Assembly: GCA_022113835.1 (NCBI GenBank)
Contig: JAILWY010000015.1
Location: 2,913,501-2,977,500 of the forward strand
Direction: 5' to 3'
DNA from: Atopsyche davidsoni
Taxonomy: Eukaryota > Arthropoda > Insecta > Trichoptera > Hydrobiosidae
DNA: 64,000 nt
The first letter of the stretch is position 1; the number at the start of each line of letters is the position of its first letter. Below the pieces are notes generated by a model, which did not search any database, was not told the origin of the DNA, and saw only the letters and a program-made list of their open reading frames with translations. Both the position numbers and the translations under genes were made by a program. Below, piece after piece: positions 54,301 through 64,000 of this stretch.

Positions 54301-54769
54301 TATTCGGCCACGAGATAATTTTATTATAACGCAGTTATATATTTTAATGCTAGAATATAGACAGAGGTGAGTGTCCTAAATAAATAAACATTTCCCTAAA
54401 TCGAAATAATACCTTCCTAATAACACACGACTAGCAATAGGTCACGATATTTTTTTATTATTTCTGTATAGCAAAGCACGCATAGATAATTAGCCCAGCA
54501 CTTGAATCCGCATTCGGCCTCGCCCGGTATTATTTTTGACACACGGACTTATTTGCTAAGTTCGATAGAATCGGAAATTGCTAGAAAACGTACTTAATAC
54601 CATTATCATGGTAATTATTTTGCAGGTGTTTCAATGTTAACAGCTCCGCAATTAAGTAAGCCAATGACCGCCGGAGTAAATATAATTCTCACAGGAAGCA
54701 GCATTTCATATCGGATATTATATTGTTTAAAAATAATCAGCTGCGATATATTTAATCAGTAGACTCTTT

Positions 54770-55160
54770 CTCTGCTGTAGAAAGAATATCAGAGCTTTAT
54801 AAAGATAGGATTGTATAAAGGTAGGAGCTATATGCAGACCTTATCTTTGAACATAAAACTGGTGTGTAGAAGGTCCCGGGGACCGACTACACCATAGGTG
54901 GCCAATCCATGGCCCGCGGAGCATATGCAAACATTTTTTTTTATTGTATATAAAACCACCAATAAAATATTCCATTGAGCGTAGTTAGTATCATATCATA
55001 TATATGGAAGTAGCCCAGTAGGAAACCTCATTTCCTTAATTTGGCCCGGCAGCTGAAAAAGGTTGGCCACCCATGGACTACACTATTCTCCCTAATCAAA
55101 CCACGAAGACAGTGGTGTAGCCATTAACCTTCTCTGAGGAGAGGTACCTGAAGAAGAAGA
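54770..55160 (+). mobile_element. R1 retrotransposon tail interrupted by a hAT-type element
   Basis: The left part (54770-54892) contains atcagagctttataaagata and ggtgtgtagaaggtcccgg; the right part (55076-55160) contains tattctccctaatcaaacca, accttctctgaggagagg and ends acctgaagaagaag. Together they match the uninterrupted copies at 39805 and 43341, with a 183-bp element in between. R1 inserted here first. Confidence 0.8.
54893..55075. mobile_element. 183-bp hAT-type MITE with exact 8-bp duplication (hAT-3)
   Basis: The left end cataggtggccaatcc and the right end, read inwards, catgggtggccaacc form terminal inverted repeats. Exact duplications gactacac lie at 54885-54892 and 55076-55083. 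Inner GC-rich arms (catggcccgcgg and tggcccggcagc) are also typical of hAT ends of this kind. There is no coding sequence. Confidence 0.92.
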
Positions 55161-55501
55161 CTGTAATACACTTAACTAATAGTTTATCTTAGAAAAGAAA
55201 AGAATAGAAAATACTAATGCAGCAATATGCATATTTTTCAAGTTGATTAATATTCATTTTATATCACTTCATTAAATAAATATGAATAAACTGCTTAGAT
55301 CATGAGAGTACTATCGAAGATGATGAAAAAAAAAGGGTTCATAGCTGTTTATGTTTAAATGTAATTTTTTTCAACCTCGAATAATTTCAGTAGTTTCGTT
55401 TTAATAAATTATTGTTTTTATTGCGAGTTACTTAAAGCATTTTAGGAATATTTATATTTTAAAATACGTGATAGTAAATCTGAAAAAATAACTTATTATA
55501 A

Positions 55502-55536
55502 CTTACTCGCTGTAAAGTGGTTTTACAGCGAGTAAG
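55502..55536. repeat. Perfect 15-bp hairpin
   Basis: cttactcgctgtaaa (55502-55516) pairs perfectly with tttacagcgagtaag (55522-55536) around gtggt. It is too short for a typical animal miRNA precursor. It could be a relic of a foldback element. Confidence 0.8.
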
Positions 55537-56789
55537 GCTGTAGAAGTAGAAAGATAAATATGACACCATTCAATAACGGTTAACCTAGACCAGTTTTACT
55601 AAATGACTCTGCATAAGACGGTTTAACTCTGGATTAAGCTTGGTTTGCTAGATGGGAAGTCTAGCCTTCTAATCGATGGCTTATCGGCTGAATAATTATC
55701 TTCCCATAGTTCAAAGCATAGATTTATTCTTATGAGTTAAATAAATTTATAATAATTAATAACTATTCAAACAAATTTCAAATACATTAAACAAAGTATG
55801 AAAGGAAGAGAAAAGATCAGATTTATGTTATGAACGAAAGAAAAAAAGAAACTAAACCGTATAATATTCATGAAGTTGATTGGTTATTAAGTGAAATTTT
55901 AAGCAAAGGGTTAAGAGTATTTATTGAATGAATAAAAATGTTCATAACATAATTTGTATAATATTATGATAATGTAAATTAGATAATATTTATCGTTAGA
56001 GTACGCCCATTTTACTAGTTTTAAGATATCGTTAGATTGCCATACAAATGTGCGCCGGTACAAAATTCAATTTAAGTTATTGTGCGAATTTGATAAACCT
56101 TCACATAAATTTTTAACCGTTATAAATAAATAAGATACGTTTGTATTAATTCATTGGAAATTAAATGTTAATAGCTTTAGAACGGATTCTGTAAGTTTTC
56201 TATCATAAATCGCAGCCGTGGTCTCTTGAATGATTTCAAGGATATGACGTGTATTAAAAGTGTGACAATGTCAACATTGTTGCAAAAAGCCTTTTATATA
56301 TAGTATATATACATTTATTATTATTCGGATGTCAAATATAATAGTATTTGGATAAGTAATAGTCTTCAATAACAGATATATTATTTTGAAACCTTTAACA
56401 GACAAGACACGTAAAATTAAGCTCACATACAAAATATAATTCATACGTTATATTAAGTATAGATAATTTTTTTTTTGTAATATTATAAACGATTCACTTT
56501 GTAACTCTTAGTGTTAGAAACAATTATAATTAATATGTACTACACAAAATGACCGGGGTCCTTCACGGTGCATTCAAATAATAATAAAAAATCAATAATT
56601 ACTTTTTTCTGCCATTCGGAGACCAATAACCTGCAAGCGACACATGAAAGGCCTTTTAAAACCAAAATAAACACGAGTGTCAAATAGATTGTACACAAAG
56701 CAATTATTTTAAAAACATATGTCATGCATTGTTGTAACAACTAGACTGGTTAAATTTTCTACTTGTTAACCACCGCGGCGAAGCGCGCG

Positions 56790-56837
56790 CACGAATAACG
56801 CATTATTCGTGAAAAAAAAAAAAAAAAAAAAAAAAAA
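56790..56837 (+). repeat. Short hairpin followed by a 26-A run
   Basis: cacgaataa (56790-56798) pairs with ttattcgtg (56803-56811) around cgca, directly followed by 26 adenines (56812-56837). A CG-rich lead (accaccgcggcgaagcgcgc) precedes it. Layout resembles the 3' end of a SINE or other retroposed RNA, but the body is not recognised. Confidence 0.5.
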
Positions 56838-57119
56838 CTGCAGAGAACGAGTGATCTTACAGCTGTTTAATTATCTGGATTAAACGTCTAACGCAATTTT
56901 AAAATTGTGTCAAACCATTTCTTACTTCAAACATGTAATGTAAAAATGTTTCTCTCATTGTTCACACAATATTAATTTTAACTGAAATACGTCTCAATTT
57001 GTCTCGAACCCTCTTCGTCTTGTAACAATATGATTTTATTGGAAATTAAAATAAAATCGCTCTGTTGCATCTTTGTTAGCAATCAGACGGTACACGTATC
57101 CCAAAATTATACATTTTCA

Positions 57120-57360
57120 TTTCACGATTGCGATTGTGGGTATTGTTCCGTCGCCGGATCGGCTGTGGGGCGGTATCGGTCCGCGCGCTTCGATTGCAAG
57201 CAATCATTCCCCGCAGGCTGTATCTTGCTCCGAATTTGCACTGAAGGGCTCTCGGGGTCTCGGCCCCCCCGGAAGTGACTTCGCGGACTTCACGACCGGC
57301 GAATGCAAGCGAAGGCGTCGAGTCCGCCGCTGATGCACCGGTCGTGACCAGAGCGCCGAC
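57120..57360. other. GC-rich block, unrecognised
   Basis: CpG-rich sequence, open on the + strand from before 57073 to 57333, with short reiterations such as cttcgcggacttcacgacc. I recognise neither a protein family nor a repeat family. It may be a promoter region, an old exon or a repeat. Confidence 0.2.
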
Positions 57361-57429
57361 TTAATCGGCCCCATAAAACATGCTCATGGATAATAAACAC
57401 GTGATGAGATATATTTTTTTGGTACTTAA

Positions 57430-57485
57430 GGCTGTATACACTCGGTTTTGTTGTACAACCGGTAACTGACCAATAGCGTCCAACT
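57430..57485. mobile_element. T1-family MITE, left end only
   Basis: Follows TTAA at 57426-57429 and reads ggctgtatacactcgg, then gtacaaccgg and tgaccaatagcgtc; the last matches ttagccaatagcgtg in the 12087 copy. The right end is missing. Confidence 0.55.
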
Positions 57486-60400
57486 AGACTTCAGAGCTCA
57501 GGAGAAGCCCACGGACAAGACAAGAACGGCGCTGAAGAGGATCGAGAGCTGAAAAGCACGAGACACCATTTTCATGCTTTTCAGTTTTCATGTTTTTCAG
57601 CGCATCAATCAACGGATATCGTAGCATCTCCATAGATAGTAAGGGACGATAGCAGAGACGAATATAAGGGAGAAGAGGCAGACTGGGGAACAGCGAAAAG
57701 TGCGCTCCCTGGGAAACCCCCTCTCACGAATAAATAAATTGGGTATGTTTATATAAAAGATATTCTATATTATATATAATATAAAAAGACCAGCTGTCGG
57801 CAACCGGAAGTAGTACTACAGCGCTGCCCGGGGCCGACAGTATAAAAAAAGCGTCCCCTTTGCATAGGTTACCATATATATAAACAATACCCGAAATAAG
57901 TATACGATATTGCCAAAAAGTGCAATGTCCCAACGACATCAGTTTGAGATAAATATTCCAGAATAGAAATAAAACAATTATTCTTAAGCCTAGAATCAGT
58001 TGCATAAGTAAATTATTTCAGCAATATACGCAAAACATTATAAATTAGTATTCGTTTTATCAAAATAAATCAAGATATTTTAAAAGAAAGTTTTTATTGA
58101 TCATGAAAAATTCCCCTGAAACAAAAACAAGATCCGTATTGTTTTATATTTAAGAATATTATATATATTTTTTTAAATCTCGACGCAAGCGTGAGTCTTA
58201 AAAAAAATATTTTATTTTATTTATCTGTCACTTTTGCGGAGCTAACCGAGTAAATGTGCATACTTTTTATTTCTTAAGTGATGAATAATGAAAAAAGAAG
58301 TATATTTAACGGTGCTTTTTTACGTGGAAAAGTGAGCTAATGTTTTACATAACATCAATCAAAATCAACAAAAAAACACGAATAATTAACCGTATACGAT
58401 AAATAACTTAAATATATTTTTATCATGTCGTGTCCGGTTTCACTTGCGGTCTTAGTTGATATTAGACGATGTGAACCAGTGCAAGAAATTATACTAAAAT
58501 AATAATTCTGATTGAATCGTCAGTATATTTATATTTCCTTACGACAAACTTAAGGGAATGTGATGTTTTATTGCTTGACTGTATTAGTAGCGAGAATTTG
58601 ATTAATTATTTAAGAATCGAAATCAATATATAAACTGAGTGTTAATACTGTTCCTTTATATAATATATATGATTATTTATAGAGTTATGGTATGTATTTA
58701 AAGGCGCTTGGCTCGGCAGGTACAGGTATACTTGCTCTGAGCCAAGAATATCTGTTTTGTCAATGAACCAACAGCAGTAGGTAATGACCTTATTTTTATG
58801 AACTTGTTCTGGTAAAGGCTGGGGCGTTGCGACCGCCGACAGGCGAGTCTCCCCGGGGCTATGGGGGAATTAAATACATAATTAAAAACCATTATCAATT
58901 AATTTACAAGATAATCACTTAACCAATGGTTGATACTGACTGAGAGAACTTGAAGTATTACCAAGAAAATGTGTTATCATTTTTATCGAACAGCATAATT
59001 ATATACAGTACAAAAAGCATCGTTATACATATTAATAAAAAGCTATGAATAAAATATATATAACAAGTGTTTGATTAGGGTTTATGAATACATAAAAACA
59101 TGATAAAAAAATTAAAAGAATGTTGTAAATAATTTTTTGATTATAATTTTTTTTGATATTTTTTTTTGATGATTTTTTTAAACATAAGCTATGGAAAAAC
59201 ATAAATTATTCTGAAAATATGTTGTTGGATTTAAATTGATATATAAATATAAATATTTTAAATGAAAATAATCTATTTATTTTCATTTGTAAATAAATGT
59301 CGATATTTTATAAAAACTGAGGTGGTGTAATATAAAAAAAAAACCACAAACGAAACCAAACTTAGATTCAGGAGAATTTATTTGTATTTCCACAACATTT
59401 CTTAAACAAGGTTTGAACTTAAAATTTCCGACTAGTAAATTTGCAATTATTTTTTAGTTTTTCGTACATAGCCTTAAGCCAATAATAAGGCAGTCGCATG
59501 ATTGCGTCGTTGGTGCGAGATAACGCGGTAACACTCTTTTTTGTTCAGTTACTGTAATTGCGTCCACAGTTATTTAACCAATAATTGTATAACCGTGTTG
59601 ATTGTAATTTAATATTTACGACTATAAGCGCATATGTAAGGTCGATGTCTTTATGGGTATTGTTCAATGTCACACGATCCATTATCGCACTGTGTATCTA
59701 AATAATATGGATCGATTACCTGCGAGCAATCTAAAGCCTCCAAACTAGGAGTGGTGGTGACTGAGAAACCAGAAAGAGGGATGAAGAGCATAACAGTAAC
59801 GAAAAAACGGTACAAGTTAAAAATACCAACCTGTCTTGTTCTTGATATCGAAAATATATTTGTCAAATTGAGATTTCAACAATTAAAAAAATATATACAT
59901 ACTACCATATGTGAGATAAAAATACTTGCAAAGGTACTTTTAAATTCATAATTAACAGCGTCTCCTGAAACGTCACATGGTTAAGTACTAATATGGCTGT
60001 TTTTTCCTATTACAAGTGTAAAAATGTGAATTGTAATAGTACTCAGTTTTATTCATAACGAGATTATTATTATTATTATTAGATTATTACAGTGAGGGCT
60101 CTTTCGTCCAAAGTTTAACGAAGGCTTTCAAAGGTAACTTCAGCAATACAAATCCGTAGAGTTTTAAATAAAATAATATTATTTGTGTTTAACATTTTTT
60201 TTCAAATGATGCATCGTACGAAAGTGAATATAAAAAATTGTTTGATTTCAAAAAATACTTCAAGTAATTATTCCAATCAAATTCAATGAATTGTTCTAAG
60301 ACTTCAATAGATTCTGAGTCTTTGATCTAATATTTGGATTAGTTGTTACCGTTTTTTAACAAATTATTCAAATCGAGTAAATTATGGGAATACAAAAATT

Positions 60401-60879
60401 GATTAGGTCAATCAGTAACCCATAGCTCGAGGCAACGATCAAAATAAGTTTAAGAATCACTGATCTGGCAGGCAGATCAAAAATCTATGAAAATTATACC
60501 GAGTTGAGATATTTAAGAAGCTAATTAATTAACAATTAAAAAACTAGAATTGCCCAAGCAAATAGGCGAAATAGTAAATAATAAACAGTTATAACCATTA
60601 AAATTGTTTATGTGAGTTGATAAAGTGAAAGTGTTTTTAATTTATAACCAATAATTTAAATAATAGCAAACAAAACGTTATTTAAAGTTCTTGTCACACC
60701 GGAAATATATAGAGAGTACATTATTTTTACACTAGTAGTGTAATAGTATATAAATATGTATATGCTTTTATTTAATTTTATGATTTAAGCATACGATATT
60801 TTTTTCAGTTGGAGGTTGATTATAACAACAACAAAAAAAAACAATAAATACAATTAATATATATATATTTTTAATAAAA

Positions 60880-61350
60880 CACAATAAATCAATTGATGAC
60901 ATCCTTTCAAATTGGAAGTATAAATCATCTTTTTATATTATTCATTACAATGAAACCGGAGCCATTGCTCCGATTATTACTTTATTATTAATTAAGAAGC
61001 CTTTATTTATGAAATCATGGGAGTTGGAATTCCCGTAAATAACAATATTCATAGCCAAAAATCCATACCAGATACTGAAATATCATTGAAATTATGTTTA
61101 TTCTTTAATACATTATTTTTTGTAAATAAAATGGAAAAGTCGACTCAATAAACGCAATAAATCAATTGATAACACCATTTCAAAGTAGCAGTATAAATCA
61201 TCTTTTTATATTATACATTAAAATAAAATCGGAGCAATGACTTTATGATTGATTAAAAAGTCTTTATGTATGGTATCACGCAAGTTGGAATTCCCGCAAA
61301 TGACAATATTCATTTCCAAGAATACACCTAATACTTAAATATAACTGAAG
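60880..61350 (+). repeat. Two direct copies of a ~200-bp segment, period ~272 bp
   Basis: The segment starting caataaatcaattgatgaca (60882) recurs starting caataaatcaattgataaca (61154). Shared landmarks include ataaatcatctttttatatt and gttggaattcccg. Identity is moderate with several indels, so the duplication is old. Function unknown. Confidence 0.8.
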
Positions 61351-62101
61351 CAGATACGGCCTTCACATTGCATTTTCAGGCCTTGCAACTTTCTTTGATT
61401 AAGGACAAAAGCTAAACTGGTAGCTTAAGAGCAAGCACAACACATGATTAACAAATTATATACGGTGCTTAAAACTCCAGAAAAGGGGAGACTGGATTTC
61501 GCCACCGAGATAATTTTTTTTGACATGCGATGTATTGACAAATGAGATTTATATTTTGACAATATTAAAAGATGTTTTTATTCAAAAAAAGTAGAGAAAA
61601 TCAATGCTTAAAAATGACAAACCATAATAAATGGGTTAACAGAAACAGGCATGAGCCTAATAACATCAGTTTGATGTTATTGAATAAGAAAACAAGCAAG
61701 TATAAATATTTTATACAACTTGAAAACAACAAGGGTTAGATATAATCGTAGGTTCTGGCGTACATTGTTATTAAATATGCTGTGTTCTTGATTGAGGTTT
61801 TCAACGTTTTAGTCTCGGTACAGAAGCCGTATTAGAAACGCCAAATATCTCACGATAAAACGCGCCGTTGCGAATAGGAAAAAAAGGGTTTTTACACATA
61901 TTTTTCCCAACACAAACTCAATAGCGAAAGTAGAGAAACTCATGTACGCTACCACACATTTTAAGCTCTACAACTTGAATAGCCACACACCGTACTGTAA
62001 GCTTAGCCGAAATAACTATTGTAAAGTTACATGAAAGCTAATCGATATTCTTCTTTGATTTATATGGCAAAATGCTACAAAACAAAATGAAAGTGAATTA
62101 A

Positions 62102-62189
62102 GCTGGCTACACATGCTGCGACATAACTGATAACAGTCACTGGCCGTTCTTGTGCGTGGCTTACTTAGGCAAAACGATAAATAAAATAG
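62102..62189. mobile_element. T1-family MITE left part, joined to an R1 tail
   Basis: Begins gctggctacacatgctgcg after TTAA at 62098-62101 and continues through cataactgataacag and cttaggcaaaacgataaata. It stops where the R1-like sequence agtactcggggacccac starts at 62190. A right-end-like gcagcgtgtgtagccggc is at 62502-62519. Confidence 0.65.
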
Positions 62190-62313
62190 AAGTACTCGGG
62201 GACCCACTGCATTATTTTTCCAAAAAAAACCATGAACTCAGCATAAATATATAGTAAGTGAGATGGTCGCCAACCTCCTCTGAGGAAAGGCACTTGAAAA
62301 ATAATAAATAAAA
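62190..62313 (+). mobile_element. R1 retrotransposon tail, first unit before the tandem array
   Basis: Reads gacccactgcattattttt, accatgaactcagcataaat, gtgagatggtcgccaacc and ctgaggaaaggcacttgaa, then ataataaataaaat. This is the R1 tail with a slightly different ending, and its last half is the core unit of the array that follows. Confidence 0.75.
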
Positions 62314-62409
62314 TCTCGCCATGTCATGACGAGCGCAAGTAAATCATGCAAAAATTTATTTAAAAAACCAAGCCGGTCGCGACAGTTTGTGGGGGGCGGA
62401 ACAAAAAGT

Positions 62410-63491
62410 GTCCATAATCCATGAACTCAGCATAATGCTCAGTGACAAGGTTGCCAACCACCTCCTCTGAAGAGAGGCACCCGAAAAAGAATTAATAAAA
62501 CGCAGCGTGTGTAGCCGGCATTGCAAGTAGATCGTACAAATTTTTTTTTTAAAAAAAACCATGCCGGACGCGACAGTTTGGGGGGCGGGACAGAGAGTGT
62601 CCATAAGCCATTAGCTCGGCATAAATATATGCACAGTGAGATAGTCGCGAACCTCTCCTGAAGTGAGGCATCCGAAGAAGAATAAATAAAATCATGTTGT
62701 AGAGAGTGGATCATGCAAAAATTTATTTAAAAAAATAAATTAAAAAACCGGGTCGGTCGCGACAGTTTGGGGGGCGGAATGAAGTGTCCGTAAGACATGA
62801 ACTCGGCATAAATATATGCTCAGGGAGACGGTCGCGAATCTCCCCTGAAGTGAGGCACCCGAAGAAGAGTATATAAAATCACGTCATGTTGCAGCGAGTA
62901 CTTCACGACAAACCGGGCCGGTCGCGACAGTTTAGGACGGGACAGAGAGTGTTCGTAAGCCATGAGCTCGGCATAAATATATGCACAGTGAGATAGTCGC
63001 TAACCTCTCCTGAAGTGAGGCATCCGAAGAAGAATATATAAAACCATGTTGTAGAGAGTGGATCATGCAAAAATTATTTAAAAAAAAATAAAAAACCAGG
63101 CCGGTCGCGACAGTTTGGGGGGCGGAATGAAGTGTCCGTAAGCCATGAACTCGGCATAAATATATGCTCAGAGAGACGGTCGCGAATCTCCCCTGAAGTG
63201 AGGCATCCGAAGAAGAATACATAAAATCATGTTGTAGAGAGTGGATCATGCAAAAATTTATTTAAAAAAAATTTAAAAACCGGGCCGTTCGCGACAGTTT
63301 GGGGGGGGCGGAATGAAGTGTCCGTATATATATGCACAGTGAGATAGTCGCGAACCTCTCCTGAAGTGAGGCACCCGAAGAAGAATATATAAAACCATGT
63401 TGTAGAGAGTGGATTATGCAAAAATTTATTTAAAAAAATAAATTAAAAAACCGGGCCGGTCGCGACAGTTTTGGGGGGCGGGACGGAGAGT
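62410..63491 (+). repeat. Tandem array of ~166-189 bp units derived from the R1 retrotransposon tail
   Basis: Units start (gtcc) at about 62410, 62599, 62785, 62951, 63133 and 63320; the last ends at 63491. Each contains cataaatatatgc, a gtgaga(t/c)-gtcgcgaa-ct core, gaggca(c/t)ccgaagaaga, an A/T stretch, then ccggtcgcgacagttt and ggggcgg. Units alternate: those at 62599, 62951 and 63320 carry gcacagtgagatagtcgc, while those at 62785 and 63133 carry gctcagrgagacggtcgcg. The gtgaga..gaagaaga core matches R1 tails elsewhere. The last unit ends where GC-rich DNA begins. Confidence 0.9.
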
Positions 63492-63720
63492 GTCCAGTCG
63501 AAATCGAGTCGCCCCGCAGCGCGGTCGCACACCGGCGGAAAGCGAGCCGCGAGCCGCGAGTGACAGCCGTCAAATAGCCCGCGAAAAGCGAGCAGCTGTC
63601 AGTCGCCCAGCAGCCCGCGCTGCTGCAAGCCCGCCTCGATCACTCCGACCGTCCCCACCAGCCGCCCGAGAAACGCCGACGGAAACACCATGCACGAAAA
63701 GCGTGCAATTTAAAATAATA
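63492..63720 (+). promoter_or_regulatory. GC-rich block, possible promoter or 5' UTR of a gene off the right edge
   Basis: About 200 bp of CpG-rich sequence (gtcgccccgcagcgcggtcg, gaaagcgagccgcgagccgc) followed by AT-rich sequence with gtgaaaagtgactg, which reads like an insect 5' leader. An open frame here opens with GTG and reads as low-complexity Arg/Ala/Pro, so it is not a credible protein. Orientation is assumed +; no TATA box or clear initiator was seen. It could be an alternative first exon for either strand. Confidence 0.35.
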
Positions 63721-64000
63721 TTACTTGAAAGAAAAAAAAAAAATAATAATAAATTCAGTGGGTAAATTTTGTGCGATTTTTTTTTAAACTGTGAAAAGTG
63801 ACTGATTTCGTATAAAGTGTTTTATTTTTATTTCAAAGGTTGGTATTGAGTTAAATAATATATTTAAAAAAAGGAGTTTGTATTCTACCTGAATATTTAT
63901 ATAATTCTCCTGCGAAGGTTTTTTTTTATTTTACAAAAATATATAGTAAAAAAACAATATGTTTTAAATTAAAACGACGATGTTAGTTTCTTTGATACAT

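Larger units (their letters stand above)
45809..64000. other. 18 kb with no supported coding exon, right edge
   Basis: By position this should be the next upstream intron of the neurobeachin homologue. I looked for the PH-like domain exons on the - strand among the GC-richer patches (46510-46690, 49540-49700, 51180-51310, 57120-57360, 57780-57850, 58800-58860) and recognised none. The stretch is dominated by the transposons, retrotransposon scraps and tandem repeats listed separately. Confidence 0.55.

Noticed and set aside
58698..58870. GC-rich - strand frame as a neurobeachin upstream exon
   Set aside because: Translation does not resemble the PH-like or DUF4704 regions of the family, and no suitable splice phase could be matched to the exon at 45808.
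62410..63491. Regular repeats resembling a CRISPR array
   Set aside because: Units are 166-189 bp with no short repeat/unique spacer structure, and they match a retrotransposon tail; the genome is eukaryotic.
63490..63765. 91-codon Arg/Ala/Pro-rich open frame at the right edge
   Set aside because: Opens with GTG, low complexity, and ends in poly-Lys/Asn from an A-rich run; better explained as a GC-rich 5' UTR or promoter.

Overview
This is an AT-rich stretch of animal nuclear DNA with long introns and many decayed transposable elements. Protein similarity, intron structure and repeat style point to an insect, most likely a moth or butterfly. The insect call is firm; the order is an inference from the repeats and the neurobeachin and MCTS1 sequence style. 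No bacterial operons, CRISPR arrays or rRNA genes are present.

Only two protein-coding genes can be supported, and they face each other (convergent). On the + strand, 21043-25338 carries four exons of MCTS1, a PUA-domain translation re-initiation and ribosome-recycling factor. They form one continuous frame of 178 residues to a stop at 25336-25338. Only the first ~4 residues, on an upstream exon, were not found. On the - strand, 45808 down to 30618 carries the last 13 coding exons (~670 residues) of the neurobeachin/LRBA homologue (Drosophila rugose). They cover the whole BEACH domain and the C-terminal WD40 propeller, and every splice phase agrees. The rest of that gene (PH domain and N-terminal part) was not seen in the window, so the intron upstream of 45808 probably exceeds 18 kb. 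The 5.3 kb between the two stop codons probably holds both 3' UTRs.

Region by region: 1-21 kb is gene-poor DNA with a hAT element (5102-5814), a short TTAA-flanked MITE (12087-12183), a duplicated segment and a retrotransposon scrap; 21-25.4 kb is MCTS1; 25.4-30.6 kb is the convergent intergenic region; 30.6-45.8 kb is the rugose 3' half, whose 8.9 kb intron (36.7-45.7 kb) holds a long near-perfect hairpin, degenerate tandem repeats and non-LTR retrotransposon tails; 45.8-64 kb is non-coding as far as can be read, with two more hAT-type elements (46778-47428 and 54893-55075, both with exact 8-bp target duplications), a retrotransposon RT fragment, further TTAA MITEs and a ~1.1 kb tandem array (62410-63491). 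That array is made of retrotransposon-tail units in an alternating A/B pattern and abuts a GC-rich promoter-like block at the right edge.

The two genes have no evident joint function. MCTS1 acts with DENR on the 40S ribosome; neurobeachin-family proteins act in membrane traffic and synaptic signalling. The most unusual content is the repeat biology: a set of elements whose boundaries, target duplications, nesting order and shared orientation can be read directly. I found no convincing new molecular system.
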